Shown in pieces: positions 23,729-32,100 of a DNA stretch of 62,406 nt; the stretch's first letter is position 1; the number at the start of each line of letters is the position of its first letter. Origin of the DNA: Bradyrhizobium sp. 1. Its GTDB lineage: Bacteria; Pseudomonadota; Alphaproteobacteria; Rhizobiales; Xanthobacteraceae. The notes beneath the pieces are model-generated. The model saw nothing but the letters and a program-made list of their open reading frames with translations. It did not search any database and was not told the DNA's origin. Where the stretch lies: assembly GCF_023073315.1 (NCBI RefSeq), contig NZ_JADPJH010000035.1, positions 22,034 to 84,439 on the forward strand. Reading direction: 5' to 3'. A program made the translations under genes and the position numbers.

Positions 23729-24925
23729 ATGCCGCCCGAATCACAAATCCCCATCGCAGCAGCCGTCAAGCGGCGATTCGCCGTGAGTCTTGCGCTGTTC
23801 TATTCGGCGGTCTTTGCTGTTTCAGGCACGCATCTGCCGTTCTTCCCGGTCTGGCTGAAGTCGATCGGCATCGACGCAAGCTGGATCGGCCTGATCAACG
23901 CGCTGCCGGCGATCACGCGCTTCACCACGCTGCCGCAGATCACCGCCTTTGCCGAAAAGCGACACGCCATTCGCACCGCCATGATGGTGTCGGTGCTGGC
24001 GACCGCGATCGGCTTCACCGCAGTCGGCTTGCAGCAGCAGCCACTGGCGCTGTTCCTGATCTATGCACTGACCTGCATGATGTGGACGCCGACGACCCCG
24101 CTGACCGATGCCTATGCGCTGCGCGGTGTCGCGCGCTACGGGCTCGACTACGGGCCGTTGAGGCTGTGGGGTTCGGCGGCGTTTGCCGCCGGCTCGCTCG
24201 CCTGCGGCTTTCTCGTCGACCACATCGCGGCGCGCGATCTCATCTGGGTGATCGTCGCATGGGCTGTGGTGGCAGTCGGCGCCAGCCTGCTGCTGCAGCC
24301 GCTCGACGATGTCAGGCGAAAGACGGCCGAGACGCATCCAACCAAGGCGCTGCTGCGCGATGGCGGCTTCTGGGCCGTGATCGCGGCGGCCGCGCTGATC
24401 CAGGGCAGCCACGTCGCCTATTACACGTTCTCGGCCATCAACTGGCAGCTCCACGGTCTCGGCGGGCTGACGATCGCGGGGCTGTGGACGTTGGGCGTGA
24501 TCGCCGAGATCGTCGTGTTCGCGCTGTCGCCGCGCTTCTCGCTGCATCCGTCCACGCTGATCGCGATCGGGGGGCTAAGCGCCGTGGTGCGCTGGATCGT
24601 TACCGCCAACGAGCCGCCGCTCGCGCTGCTTGCGATCGTGCAGCTCGGCCACGGCCTGACCTTCGGCATGACCATTGTCGGCACGATGAATTTGCTGGTG
24701 CAGCGTGTGCCCGCGCATCAGATCGCACGCGGGCAGGGCTATTATGCCGCGTGCAGCGGATTATTGGGCGCGACGACCTCGATCGCGTCAGGCGCGATCT
24801 ACGCCCGCATCGGCGACAGCCTGTACTACGTCATGGCTGCGATGGCCGCTGCCGGTGCGCTCGTGATCTGGTCGGCGCGGCATCGGCTGATCGCTCAGCC
24901 CCAGAGCGAAGGGGCCGGCGGATAG
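23729..24925 (+). CDS. MFS transporter (HcaT / MFS_1_like type)
   Basis: A 398-residue 12-helix inner-membrane transporter. The N-terminal FYSAVFAVSGTHLPFFPVWL and the conserved GPLRLWGSAAFAAGSL place it near the 3-phenylpropionate/nucleoside-type MFS_1_like group. ATG at 23729 has a plausible cytosolic N-terminus. Its last 31 bp overlap the end of the convergent dipeptide epimerase gene. Because that enzyme handles murein-derived dipeptides, peptide or amino-acid uptake is one guess, but the substrate is not shown. Confidence 0.88.
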   Translation: MPPESQIPIAAAVKRRFAVSLALFYSAVFAVSGTHLPFFPVWLKSIGIDASWIGLINALPAITRFTTLPQITAFAEKRHAIRTAMMVSVLATAIGFTAVGLQQQPLALFLIYALTCMMWTPTTPLTDAYALRGVARYGLDYGPLRLWGSAAFAAGSLACGFLVDHIAARDLIWVIVAWAVVAVGASLLLQPLDDVRRKTAETHPTKALLRDGGFWAVIAAAALIQGSHVAYYTFSAINWQLHGLGGLTIAGLWTLGVIAEIVVFALSPRFSLHPSTLIAIGGLSAVVRWIVTANEPPLALLAIVQLGHGLTFGMTIVGTMNLLVQRVPAHQIARGQGYYAACSGLLGATTSIASGAIYARIGDSLYYVMAAMAAAGALVIWSARHRLIAQPQSEGAGG

Positions 24926-25890
24926 ACCAGGCTGTCGTCATAACGAAGGCCATGGTCGCGATCGTGCGCCAGCAGCAGCGGGCCGTCGAGATCGACGAAG
25001 CGCGCCTGCGGCGTCACCAGCATGGCCGGGGCCATCGACAGCGAGGTCGCGACCATGCAGCCGATCATGATCTCGAAGCCGAGCGCCTGCGCGGCGTCGG
25101 CCATGGCGAGGGCCTCGGTGAGGCCGCCGGTCTTGTCGAGCTTGATGTTCACGGCGTCGTAGCGCGCGCGCAAGGGAGCGAGCGAGCCCCGGTCGTGCAC
25201 GCTCTCATCGGCGCAGACCACGAGCGGGCGCTTGATCCGCGCCAGCGCGTCATCCTTGCCCGCTGGCAATGGTTGCTCGACCAGGGTGACGCCGACGGCA
25301 TCGCAGGCGGCAAGGTTCCGCTCCAGATTGGCCTCGGTCCAGGCCTCGTTGGCATCGACGATCAGCTCGGATTCGGGAGCGGCCTTGCGCACGGTCGCAA
25401 TCCGCTCCGGATCGCCGTCGCCGCCGAGCTTGATCTTGAGCAGCGGACGGTGCGCGGCCCTGGCGGTCGCCGTGGCCATGGCCTCGGGGGTGCCTAGCGA
25501 GATCGTGTAGGCCGTGGTGCGCTCGCCGGGGACCGGACGGTCGAGCAGGTTCCAGGCCCGCAGGCCCGCCGCCTTGGCCTCCAGGTCGATCAGGGCGCAG
25601 TCCAGCGCGTTACGGGCGGCACCGGGCGGCATGGCGGCTTGCAGGGCCTTTCGCGACAGGCCGCCCGCCACGGCCGCCTGCATGGCCTGGATAGCCGCCA
25701 AGGTCGCCTCGGGGGTCTCGCCATAGCGCGGATAGGGCACGCATTCACCGCGGCCAGTCAGGCCGTTCCGGCTGATTTCGGCCACGACGGTCACGGCCTC
25801 GGTCTTGGCGCCCCGGCTGATGGTGAAACTGCCGGCGATGGGAAAGCGCTCGATTCGCGCGGTAAGGGCCGGAACTTTGCTGGAAGTCAT
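24895..25890 (-). CDS. dgcA: L-Ala-D/L-Glu epimerase-type dipeptide epimerase (enolase superfamily)
   Basis: A 331-residue muconate-lactonising-subgroup enzyme. Catalytic lysines lie in LLKIKLGGD and NIKLDKTGG; metal ligands are in VDANEAW, VEQPL and CADESV. Members epimerise L-Ala-D-Glu to L-Ala-L-Glu during recycling of peptidoglycan peptides. ATG at 25890 starts directly before the capping domain. The 3' end overlaps that of the convergent MFS gene by 31 bp. Confidence 0.9.
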   Translation of the reverse strand: MTSSKVPALTARIERFPIAGSFTISRGAKTEAVTVVAEISRNGLTGRGECVPYPRYGETPEATLAAIQAMQAAVAGGLSRKALQAAMPPGAARNALDCALIDLEAKAAGLRAWNLLDRPVPGERTTAYTISLGTPEAMATATARAAHRPLLKIKLGGDGDPERIATVRKAAPESELIVDANEAWTEANLERNLAACDAVGVTLVEQPLPAGKDDALARIKRPLVVCADESVHDRGSLAPLRARYDAVNIKLDKTGGLTEALAMADAAQALGFEIMIGCMVATSLSMAPAMLVTPQARFVDLDGPLLLAHDRDHGLRYDDSLVYPPAPSLWG

Positions 25891-26024
25891 TTTGAACTCT
25901 GGCGAAATCTGAACCTGCTAGTTACCTCTAGCAACTAACATTAAGCAGTTGGGGATACCTTCTCTGGGTAAGGGCGCGTGCGCAACCATCCGATTTTCTC
26001 CGCCCCGGCACGGGAGCGGACATC

Positions 26025-27158
26025 TTGAGTAGCGATCCGAAGCTGGAACGGATTGCGAAGGGCAATGCGCTGGCACTCTGCGCCACCGGAACCTGGACCG
26101 CGAGCTTCGCGCCGGTCCTGGAGCGGATGGTGGCGGATGCCGAGAAGTTGGCCGGCAGCCCCCAAAACATCTTCATCGACGTCTCCGAGGTCGCCAAGCT
26201 CGACACGTTTGGCGCCTGGCTGATCGAGCGGCTGCGCCGCAGCCTGACGCAAGGCGCGGTCGAAGCACAGATCGCGGGCCTCTCGGCGAACTATTCGAGC
26301 CTCGTGGACGAGGTGCGGCGGGTCAGGGCAAATCCTGTGATCGACTCGGGCACGATCACCATCACCGGCATGCTGGAGCAGATCGGCCGCACTGTGGCCG
26401 GCGTCGCCGGTACGGTGGCAGGCCTCGTCGACATGCTCGGCGCGGTGCTCGCGGCAGGCTTTCGCACACTGATCCACCCCCGCTCGTTCCGCCTGACATC
26501 GACCGTGCACCACATGGAGCAGGTCTGCTGGCGCGCGGTGCCGATCGTGGTGCTGATCACCTTTTTGATCGGCTGCATCATCGCGCAACAAGGCATTTTC
26601 CATTTCCGCCGCTTTGGCGCCGACATCTTCGTCGTCGACATGCTGGGCGTGCTGGTGCTGCGCGAGATCGGCGTGCTGCTGGTCGCGATCATGGTCGCGG
26701 GCCGCTCGGGCAGCGCCTACACCGCCGAGCTCGGCTCGATGAAGATGCGGGAAGAAATCGACGCGCTGCGCACCATGGGCTTTGACCCGATCGAGGTGCT
26801 GGTGCTGCCCCGCATGCTGGCCCTGGTGCTGGCGCTGCCGATCCTGGCCTTCCTCGGCGCGATGGCCGCGCTCTATGGCGGCGGCCTGGTCGCCTGGCTC
26901 TATGGCGGCGTCGATCCCGAGGCGTTTCTGTTGCGCCTGCGCGACGCCATTTCGATCGACCATTTCATCGTCGGGATCGTGAAAGCGCCGGTCATGGCCG
27001 CGGTGATCGGCATCGTCGCCTGCGTTGAGGGCCTCGCCGTGCAGGGCAGCGCGGAATCGCTCGGACAGCACACCACGGCGTCCGTGGTGAAGGGCATCTT
27101 CTTCGTCATCGTCATGGACGGCGTGTTCGCCATCTTTTTCGCCTCGATCGGGATGTGA
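26025..27158 (+). CDS. MlaE-family ABC transporter permease with N-terminal STAS domain
   Basis: A 377-residue inner-membrane protein. The first ~100 residues form a STAS-like domain (IFIDVSEVAKLDTFGAWL). The MlaE permease follows, with five or so helices and the family motif ELGSMKMREEIDALRTMG. It forms the membrane part of a phospholipid transporter between inner and outer membranes. TTG at 26025 is the likely start, with GGAGCGG upstream; no better ATG precedes the STAS domain. The stop overlaps a GTG of the ATPase gene, and the ATPase and MlaD genes follow in one operon. Confidence 0.92.
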   Translation: MSSDPKLERIAKGNALALCATGTWTASFAPVLERMVADAEKLAGSPQNIFIDVSEVAKLDTFGAWLIERLRRSLTQGAVEAQIAGLSANYSSLVDEVRRVRANPVIDSGTITITGMLEQIGRTVAGVAGTVAGLVDMLGAVLAAGFRTLIHPRSFRLTSTVHHMEQVCWRAVPIVVLITFLIGCIIAQQGIFHFRRFGADIFVVDMLGVLVLREIGVLLVAIMVAGRSGSAYTAELGSMKMREEIDALRTMGFDPIEVLVLPRMLALVLALPILAFLGAMAALYGGGLVAWLYGGVDPEAFLLRLRDAISIDHFIVGIVKAPVMAAVIGIVACVEGLAVQGSAESLGQHTTASVVKGIFFVIVMDGVFAIFFASIGM

Positions 27159-27160
27159 CG

Positions 27161-27943
27161 ATGGCGCAAGAAACTCAAAACGGGATTCAAGATCCCATCA
27201 TCCGCGTCCGCGACATCACCGTGCAGTTCGGCGCCACGCGCGTGCTCGACGGCCTCGACCTCGACGTCAAGCGCGGCGAGATTTTGGGTTTTGTCGGTCC
27301 CTCGGGCGCGGGCAAGTCGGTGCTGACGCGTACCATCATCGGCCTCGTGCCGAAGATTGCGGGCTCCATCGAGGTGTTCGGGGTCGATCTGGATTCCTCC
27401 AACACTTCGCAGCGCCGCAACGTGGAGCGGCGCTGGGGCGTGCTGTTCCAGCAGGGCGCTCTGTTCTCCTCGCTGACGGTGCGGCAGAACATCCAGTTTC
27501 CGATGCGCGAATATCTGCGGGTGTCGCAGCGGTTGATGGACGAGATCACCATGGCCAAGCTGACCATGGTCGGCCTCAAGCCCGAAGTTGCGGATCGCTT
27601 TCCCTCGGAGCTCTCGGGCGGCATGATCAAGCGCGTTGCACTGGCGCGCGCGCTCTCGCTCGATCCTGATCTGGTGTTCCTGGACGAGCCGACCTCGGGC
27701 CTGGATCCGATCGGCGCCGGCGATTTCGACGAGCTGGTCCGGACGCTCCAGCGCACTTTGGGGCTGACCGTTTTCATGGTAACCCACGACCTCGACAGCC
27801 TTTACACAGCATGTGACCGCATCGCCGTTTTAGGGAACGGTAAGATCATTGCGGCAGGGTCGATCGCCGACATGCAGGCCTCGCAGCATCCCTGGCTGAG
27901 GCAATATTTCCATGGCAAGCGCGCTCGCGCGGTGATGGGCTGA
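27161..27943 (+). CDS. MlaF-family ABC transporter ATP-binding protein
   Basis: A 260-residue ATPase. Walker A is GPSGAGKS, the signature is LSGGMIKRVALARAL, and Walker B is LVFLDEPTSGLDP, followed by the H-loop His in MVTHDLDS. It energises the MlaE-type permease encoded just upstream. ATG at 27161 is used; GTG at 27155, overlapping the permease stop, is an alternative that would add two residues and couple translation. The MlaD gene starts 16 bases after the stop. Confidence 0.93.
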   Translation: MAQETQNGIQDPIIRVRDITVQFGATRVLDGLDLDVKRGEILGFVGPSGAGKSVLTRTIIGLVPKIAGSIEVFGVDLDSSNTSQRRNVERRWGVLFQQGALFSSLTVRQNIQFPMREYLRVSQRLMDEITMAKLTMVGLKPEVADRFPSELSGGMIKRVALARALSLDPDLVFLDEPTSGLDPIGAGDFDELVRTLQRTLGLTVFMVTHDLDSLYTACDRIAVLGNGKIIAAGSIADMQASQHPWLRQYFHGKRARAVMG

Positions 27944-27959
27944 GGTGCCGGAGTAGCTG

Positions 27960-28829
27960 ATGGAAACGCGGGCAAATTACGTACTGATCGGATCGTTCAC
28001 GCTGGCGGTGATCGCCGCGGCGATCGGCTTCGTGCTGTGGTTCCAGTCGCTGCACTCCGTCAAGCAGCGCAGCCCGTTCCGAGTCGTGTTCGAGGGCCCG
28101 GCGGCGGGCCTGCGCAACGGCGGCAGCGTTAATTTCAACGGTATCCGGGTGGGTGAGGTCGTCTCGGTGAAGCTCGACAACCCGCGGCGGGTTGTCGCAC
28201 TCGCCATGGTCGAGAACAACACGCCGCTCCGCAAGGACACGCTCGTCGGGCTCGAATTCCAGGGCCTGACCGGCGTTGCCGCGATCTCGCTCAAGGGCGG
28301 CGAGGAGGCGGCTCCGCCACCGCCGCTCGATGAGGACGGCATCCCGACGCTGACGGCCGACCCCAACAAGCTCCAGGACGTCACTGAAGCCATCCGCGGC
28401 ACGCTGCAGAACATCAACAAGATCGTCGCCGACAATCAGGAATCGGTGAAGAACTCGCTGAAGAATCTCGAGACCTTCACCAATTCGCTCGCGCGCAACG
28501 CCGAGAAGATCGATGGCGTGATGGCCAAGGTCGATGGCGTGATGCTCAAGGCCGACAGCCTCATGCTCGGCCTCAATACGCTCGCCGGCGGCAAGGACGG
28601 CGGCGAGCTGTTCCAGGCGGTGAAATCGATCCGCGAGCTCGCCGACGATTTCGACAAGCGCTCCGGCGCGTTGATGACGGACGGCCGCCGGACGCTGGGC
28701 GACATCAGCCGCGCCGTGAACAACTTTGACCGCAACCCGACCCGCGTCCTGTTCGGCGCGAGCAACAGCGCGCCGGCAGCGGCACCGCCGCCTGCCGAGC
28801 CGCCGAAGCCCGAGCGCAGGCGGCAGTAG
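27960..28829 (+). CDS. MlaD-family (MCE domain) lipid-binding protein
   Basis: A 289-residue periplasmic protein anchored by one N-terminal helix (NYVLIGSFTLAVIAAAIGFVLWF). An MCE domain at about residues 38-115 shows the VNFNGIRVGEVVSVKL motif. A long helical region (about 135-260, low in aromatics) probably forms a tunnel or coiled coil, and a Pro/Ala/Glu-rich end follows. It is the third gene of the Mla operon. An MlaC-like soluble carrier is not present here; some Mce systems use a separate lipoprotein instead. Confidence 0.92.
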   Translation: METRANYVLIGSFTLAVIAAAIGFVLWFQSLHSVKQRSPFRVVFEGPAAGLRNGGSVNFNGIRVGEVVSVKLDNPRRVVALAMVENNTPLRKDTLVGLEFQGLTGVAAISLKGGEEAAPPPPLDEDGIPTLTADPNKLQDVTEAIRGTLQNINKIVADNQESVKNSLKNLETFTNSLARNAEKIDGVMAKVDGVMLKADSLMLGLNTLAGGKDGGELFQAVKSIRELADDFDKRSGALMTDGRRTLGDISRAVNNFDRNPTRVLFGASNSAPAAAPPPAEPPKPERRRQ

Positions 28830-28893
28830 ACGGGTAATCCGCGTCTCTCTCCTCGCAATGACGGTGCTTGGAGATGCAGCGCAATCACCTCTC

Positions 28894-29032
28894 GTGTCCC
28901 GGACGCGCTGCAGCGTGCAACGCTGCTGCGCAGAGCCGGGACCGAGCAGGCAACACGGTACAGTGCCGCGCGATGGGCCCCGGCTCTGCAGCGGATCGCC
29001 GAGGAGTCGCTGCGCTGCGTCCGGGCACGAGA
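28894..29032. repeat. copy A of a ~140-bp intergenic repeat
   Basis: Begins GTGTCCCGGACGCGCTGCAG and ends near GTCCGGGCACGAG. A second copy is at 62151-62290 with the same ends and a shared middle (GCTGCTGCGCAGAGCCGGGA, then GGGCCCCGGCTCTGCAGCG). The outer parts (GTCCCGGACGC and GCGTCCGGG-AC) are inverted, so it can fold on itself. Confidence 0.85.
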
Positions 29033-29053
29033 CGCCTACGATCACTCCAAACA

Positions 29054-29081
29054 AAAACGGAGGCCGTGAGGCCTCCGTTTT
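29054..29081. terminator. bidirectional terminator before the giant coiled-coil gene end
   Basis: Ten-base stem AACGGAGGCC/GGCCTCCGTT, loop GTGA, with A-run before and T-run after. It sits between the Mla operon and the convergent end of the 1902-residue gene. Confidence 0.85.
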
Positions 29082-29111
29082 CTATTCGCTATTCGTTGTC
29101 GCTACCCGCGC

Positions 29112-32100
29112 TCACCCCAGCCGCCCCGCGCTGTGGGCGAGCAGGGTGTACACCAGACCCGTCTCCGAGGTCAGGTGGCTGCGCAGCTCCTGCGGGCCGC
29201 GGCCGTCGCGGGCGACTTCGTCGAGCAGGCGTTCGAACTCGGCGACATAGCGGTCGACCGTGCCCTTGAAGTTGCGGTCGGCGCGGTACTTGCGGGCGAC
29301 CTCGTCGAAGGCCTTCTGGCCGGCGGGCGTGTAGAGGCGCTTGGTAAAGGCCTTGTTCTCGCCGCGCTGATAACGGTCCCACATCTCGGCCGCGAGGTTG
29401 CGGTCCATCAGCCGGCCGATGTCGAGCGTCAGCGATTCCAGCGGATTGCTGCTGGCCTGCGGGGCCTGCGGCTGCGGCGAGGGTGCCGCACGGCCGCGGG
29501 GCGCCTCACGTCCGGTCGGCGCGCCCTGGTTGGCGTCCGTGCGGTTGAGGAGGTCCGACAGCCAGCCGTCACGGCCCTGGTCGTTGCTGGAAGGCGCAAC
29601 CGGCGGCGCTTCGGTGCGGCGCGCGGGCGCGGGCATGCCGAGATCCGGCGGCGGCAGCGTCGAGGCGCTGCCGGTGTCGCGGACGCGGGTCTCGCTGCTG
29701 CGGGCGCCGACGGTTGCCATCATCGGTTCTTCCTGCTGGCGCTGCACGCTGGCGCGGCCCGTCGTCGAGACGTCGAGACCACGGCCGTGCTGGGCCACGA
29801 TGCGGTTGAGCTCGGCGAGGGCCTCGATCTGGTCGACGATCACCTTGCGCATCTGCGCCGTGCTCTCGGCGGCCTCCTGCGGCATCTCGAGCACGCCGCG
29901 GCGCAGCTCGTTGCGGGTGGCTTCGAGCTCGTTGTGCATCTCGAACGCCATCTGCTTCATGCTGGAGACGAGGTTGGTGAACTTCTCGGTCGACTGCTTG
30001 AACATCGCATCCGCCTCGTCCGTGGTCTGGCGGTAGATGTCGTGCATGGACTCGACGGTCTGCCGGTGCTCCTCCTCGGACGCCGCGCGCACCGCCTCGA
30101 ACTGGCGGGTGATCGCGGCCGAGCCTGCGCCGGCGGTCTCCGCGACGACGCGGGCGATGTCGCGGGCGCGCTCTTCGGCGGCGGCCAGCGATTCATCGAG
30201 CAGGCCAGTGAAGCGCGACAGACGCTGGTCGAGATCGGTGGTGCGCAGGTCGATCGTGGTGACGAGCGATTCCAGCGCCAGCTTGCGCTCGGCGAGCGAG
30301 GCGGTGGTGTTCTTGTTGCTCTGCTCGACGACCTGGGCGGCCTCGACCAGCGCCTTGCCGTGGGCGTCGAACTGGGTCGAGAGCTCGCCGAGGTCCTGCA
30401 GCGCCCGCGTGGTCTTCGTGTTGAAGACGTTGAGCTGGTCTTCCAGGTTCTGCGTCGCGGCGCCGTTGCGCGAGGTGACGTCGTTCATCGCCGAGACGAA
30501 GTCGGCGACACGCGTCACCAGCGCCCGCTCGAGCGAGTTGAGGTTGTCGTGCGCACCGGTCAGCACCTCCTGGAGCAGGATGTTGCCTTCGCGCAGACGC
30601 TCGAACAGGGCGACCGTGTCGGTGCGCAGGATCTTGCTGGTCTCCTGCATCTCGGTGACGGCCGCGATCGAGACCTGGCGCGACTGGTCGATCGCCGAGC
30701 GCGAGGCCTGCTCGAGGTCCTTGAGCGACTTGCCGACCGCGCCGGTCGCCATCTCGCTCGCCGCGTTGATGGTGCGGGCGACTTCCGAGCCGTTGCCCAT
30801 CATGGTCTGCGAGAAGGCATGGCCGCGCGTCTCGATCGACTTCAGCGCATCGGAGGTGACGCGGTCGATGTCGAGCGTGAGCTGGCTGGTCTTCGAACCG
30901 ATCGCGTCGACGAGGGCGCCGCGCTTGGCGTCGATCATGTTGGTCAGGCGGTCGGCCTGCTGCTGCACGTAGGTGACGATTTCGTCGGTCTTGCCGGTCA
31001 TGGCCTGGCCGAAGCTGGAGCTGGCGGCGAGCACCGAGCGCTCGACGTCGGCCGAACTCGACTTGACGCGCGAGCTCGCCTCGTTGGAGGCGTTGATCAG
31101 CGCGTTCTGGGCGTTGAGCGCGCTGGTCTGGATATCGTTGGTCGCATTGGTCGTGGCCGTGCTGAGCACGCGCTCGATCTCGGTCGAGATCGTGCGGATC
31201 TGGCTCGCGGCATCCGCCGACGTCGATGTCAGCGAGGTCTGGGCCTCACGCGCGCTGTTGAGGATGGTCGAGGCGGTGTCGGCACCGACCGAGGTCAGCG
31301 TGCGCTCGATATCCGTGGTCAGCGACTTGATCTGGCTGGCCGCATCCGTCGAGGCGGAGATCAACGTTCCCTGCGCCTCGCGCACGCCGCTGGTGAGCGC
31401 CTCGATGGTGGCGCCGCCGGCGGTCGCCAGCGCGCGCTGCATCTCGGCTGCCAGCGAACGGACCTGGCCGGTCTGCTCGGCCGAGACGGAGAGCAGGGTG
31501 CTCTGGGCGTCGCGGGCGCTGGTGGTGATCGCCTCGGCGGTCGACTGCCCGACCTGAGAGAGCGAACGATGCACTTCGGCCGCGAGCGACTTGACCTGGC
31601 TCGCCGCATCCGAGGACGCATTGACGAGCGTGCTCTGCGCTTCGCGGGCGCCGGTCATGATGGTCTCTGCGGTCGAGGTGCCGGCCATCGAGAGCGAGCG
31701 CTGCACGTCGGAGGACAGCGCCTTGATCTGGTTGGCGGTCTCGCTCGAGGCCGCGATCAGCGCGCTCTGCGCATCGCGGGCGCCGGCGGTGATCGCCTCG
31801 GCCGTGCTGGTACCGGCCAGCGACAGCGAACGCTGCACATCGGCGGTGAGCGTCTTGACGTGGTTGGCCGCGTCCGAGGACGCCGTGACGAGCGTGGTCT
31901 GCACCTCGCGGGCGCCGGCCAGGATCGAGGCTGCGGTGGCAGAACCGGTCGCCGACAGCGTGCGTTCGACGTCGGCTGCGAGCCCCTTGATCTGGTTGGA
32001 GGCGTCGCCGGAGGCGGCGACCAGGGTCGACTGCGCCTCGCGGGCGCTGGTCAGGATCGAGTTCGCAGCACCGGTGCCGACCGCCGTCAGCGCGCGCTCG

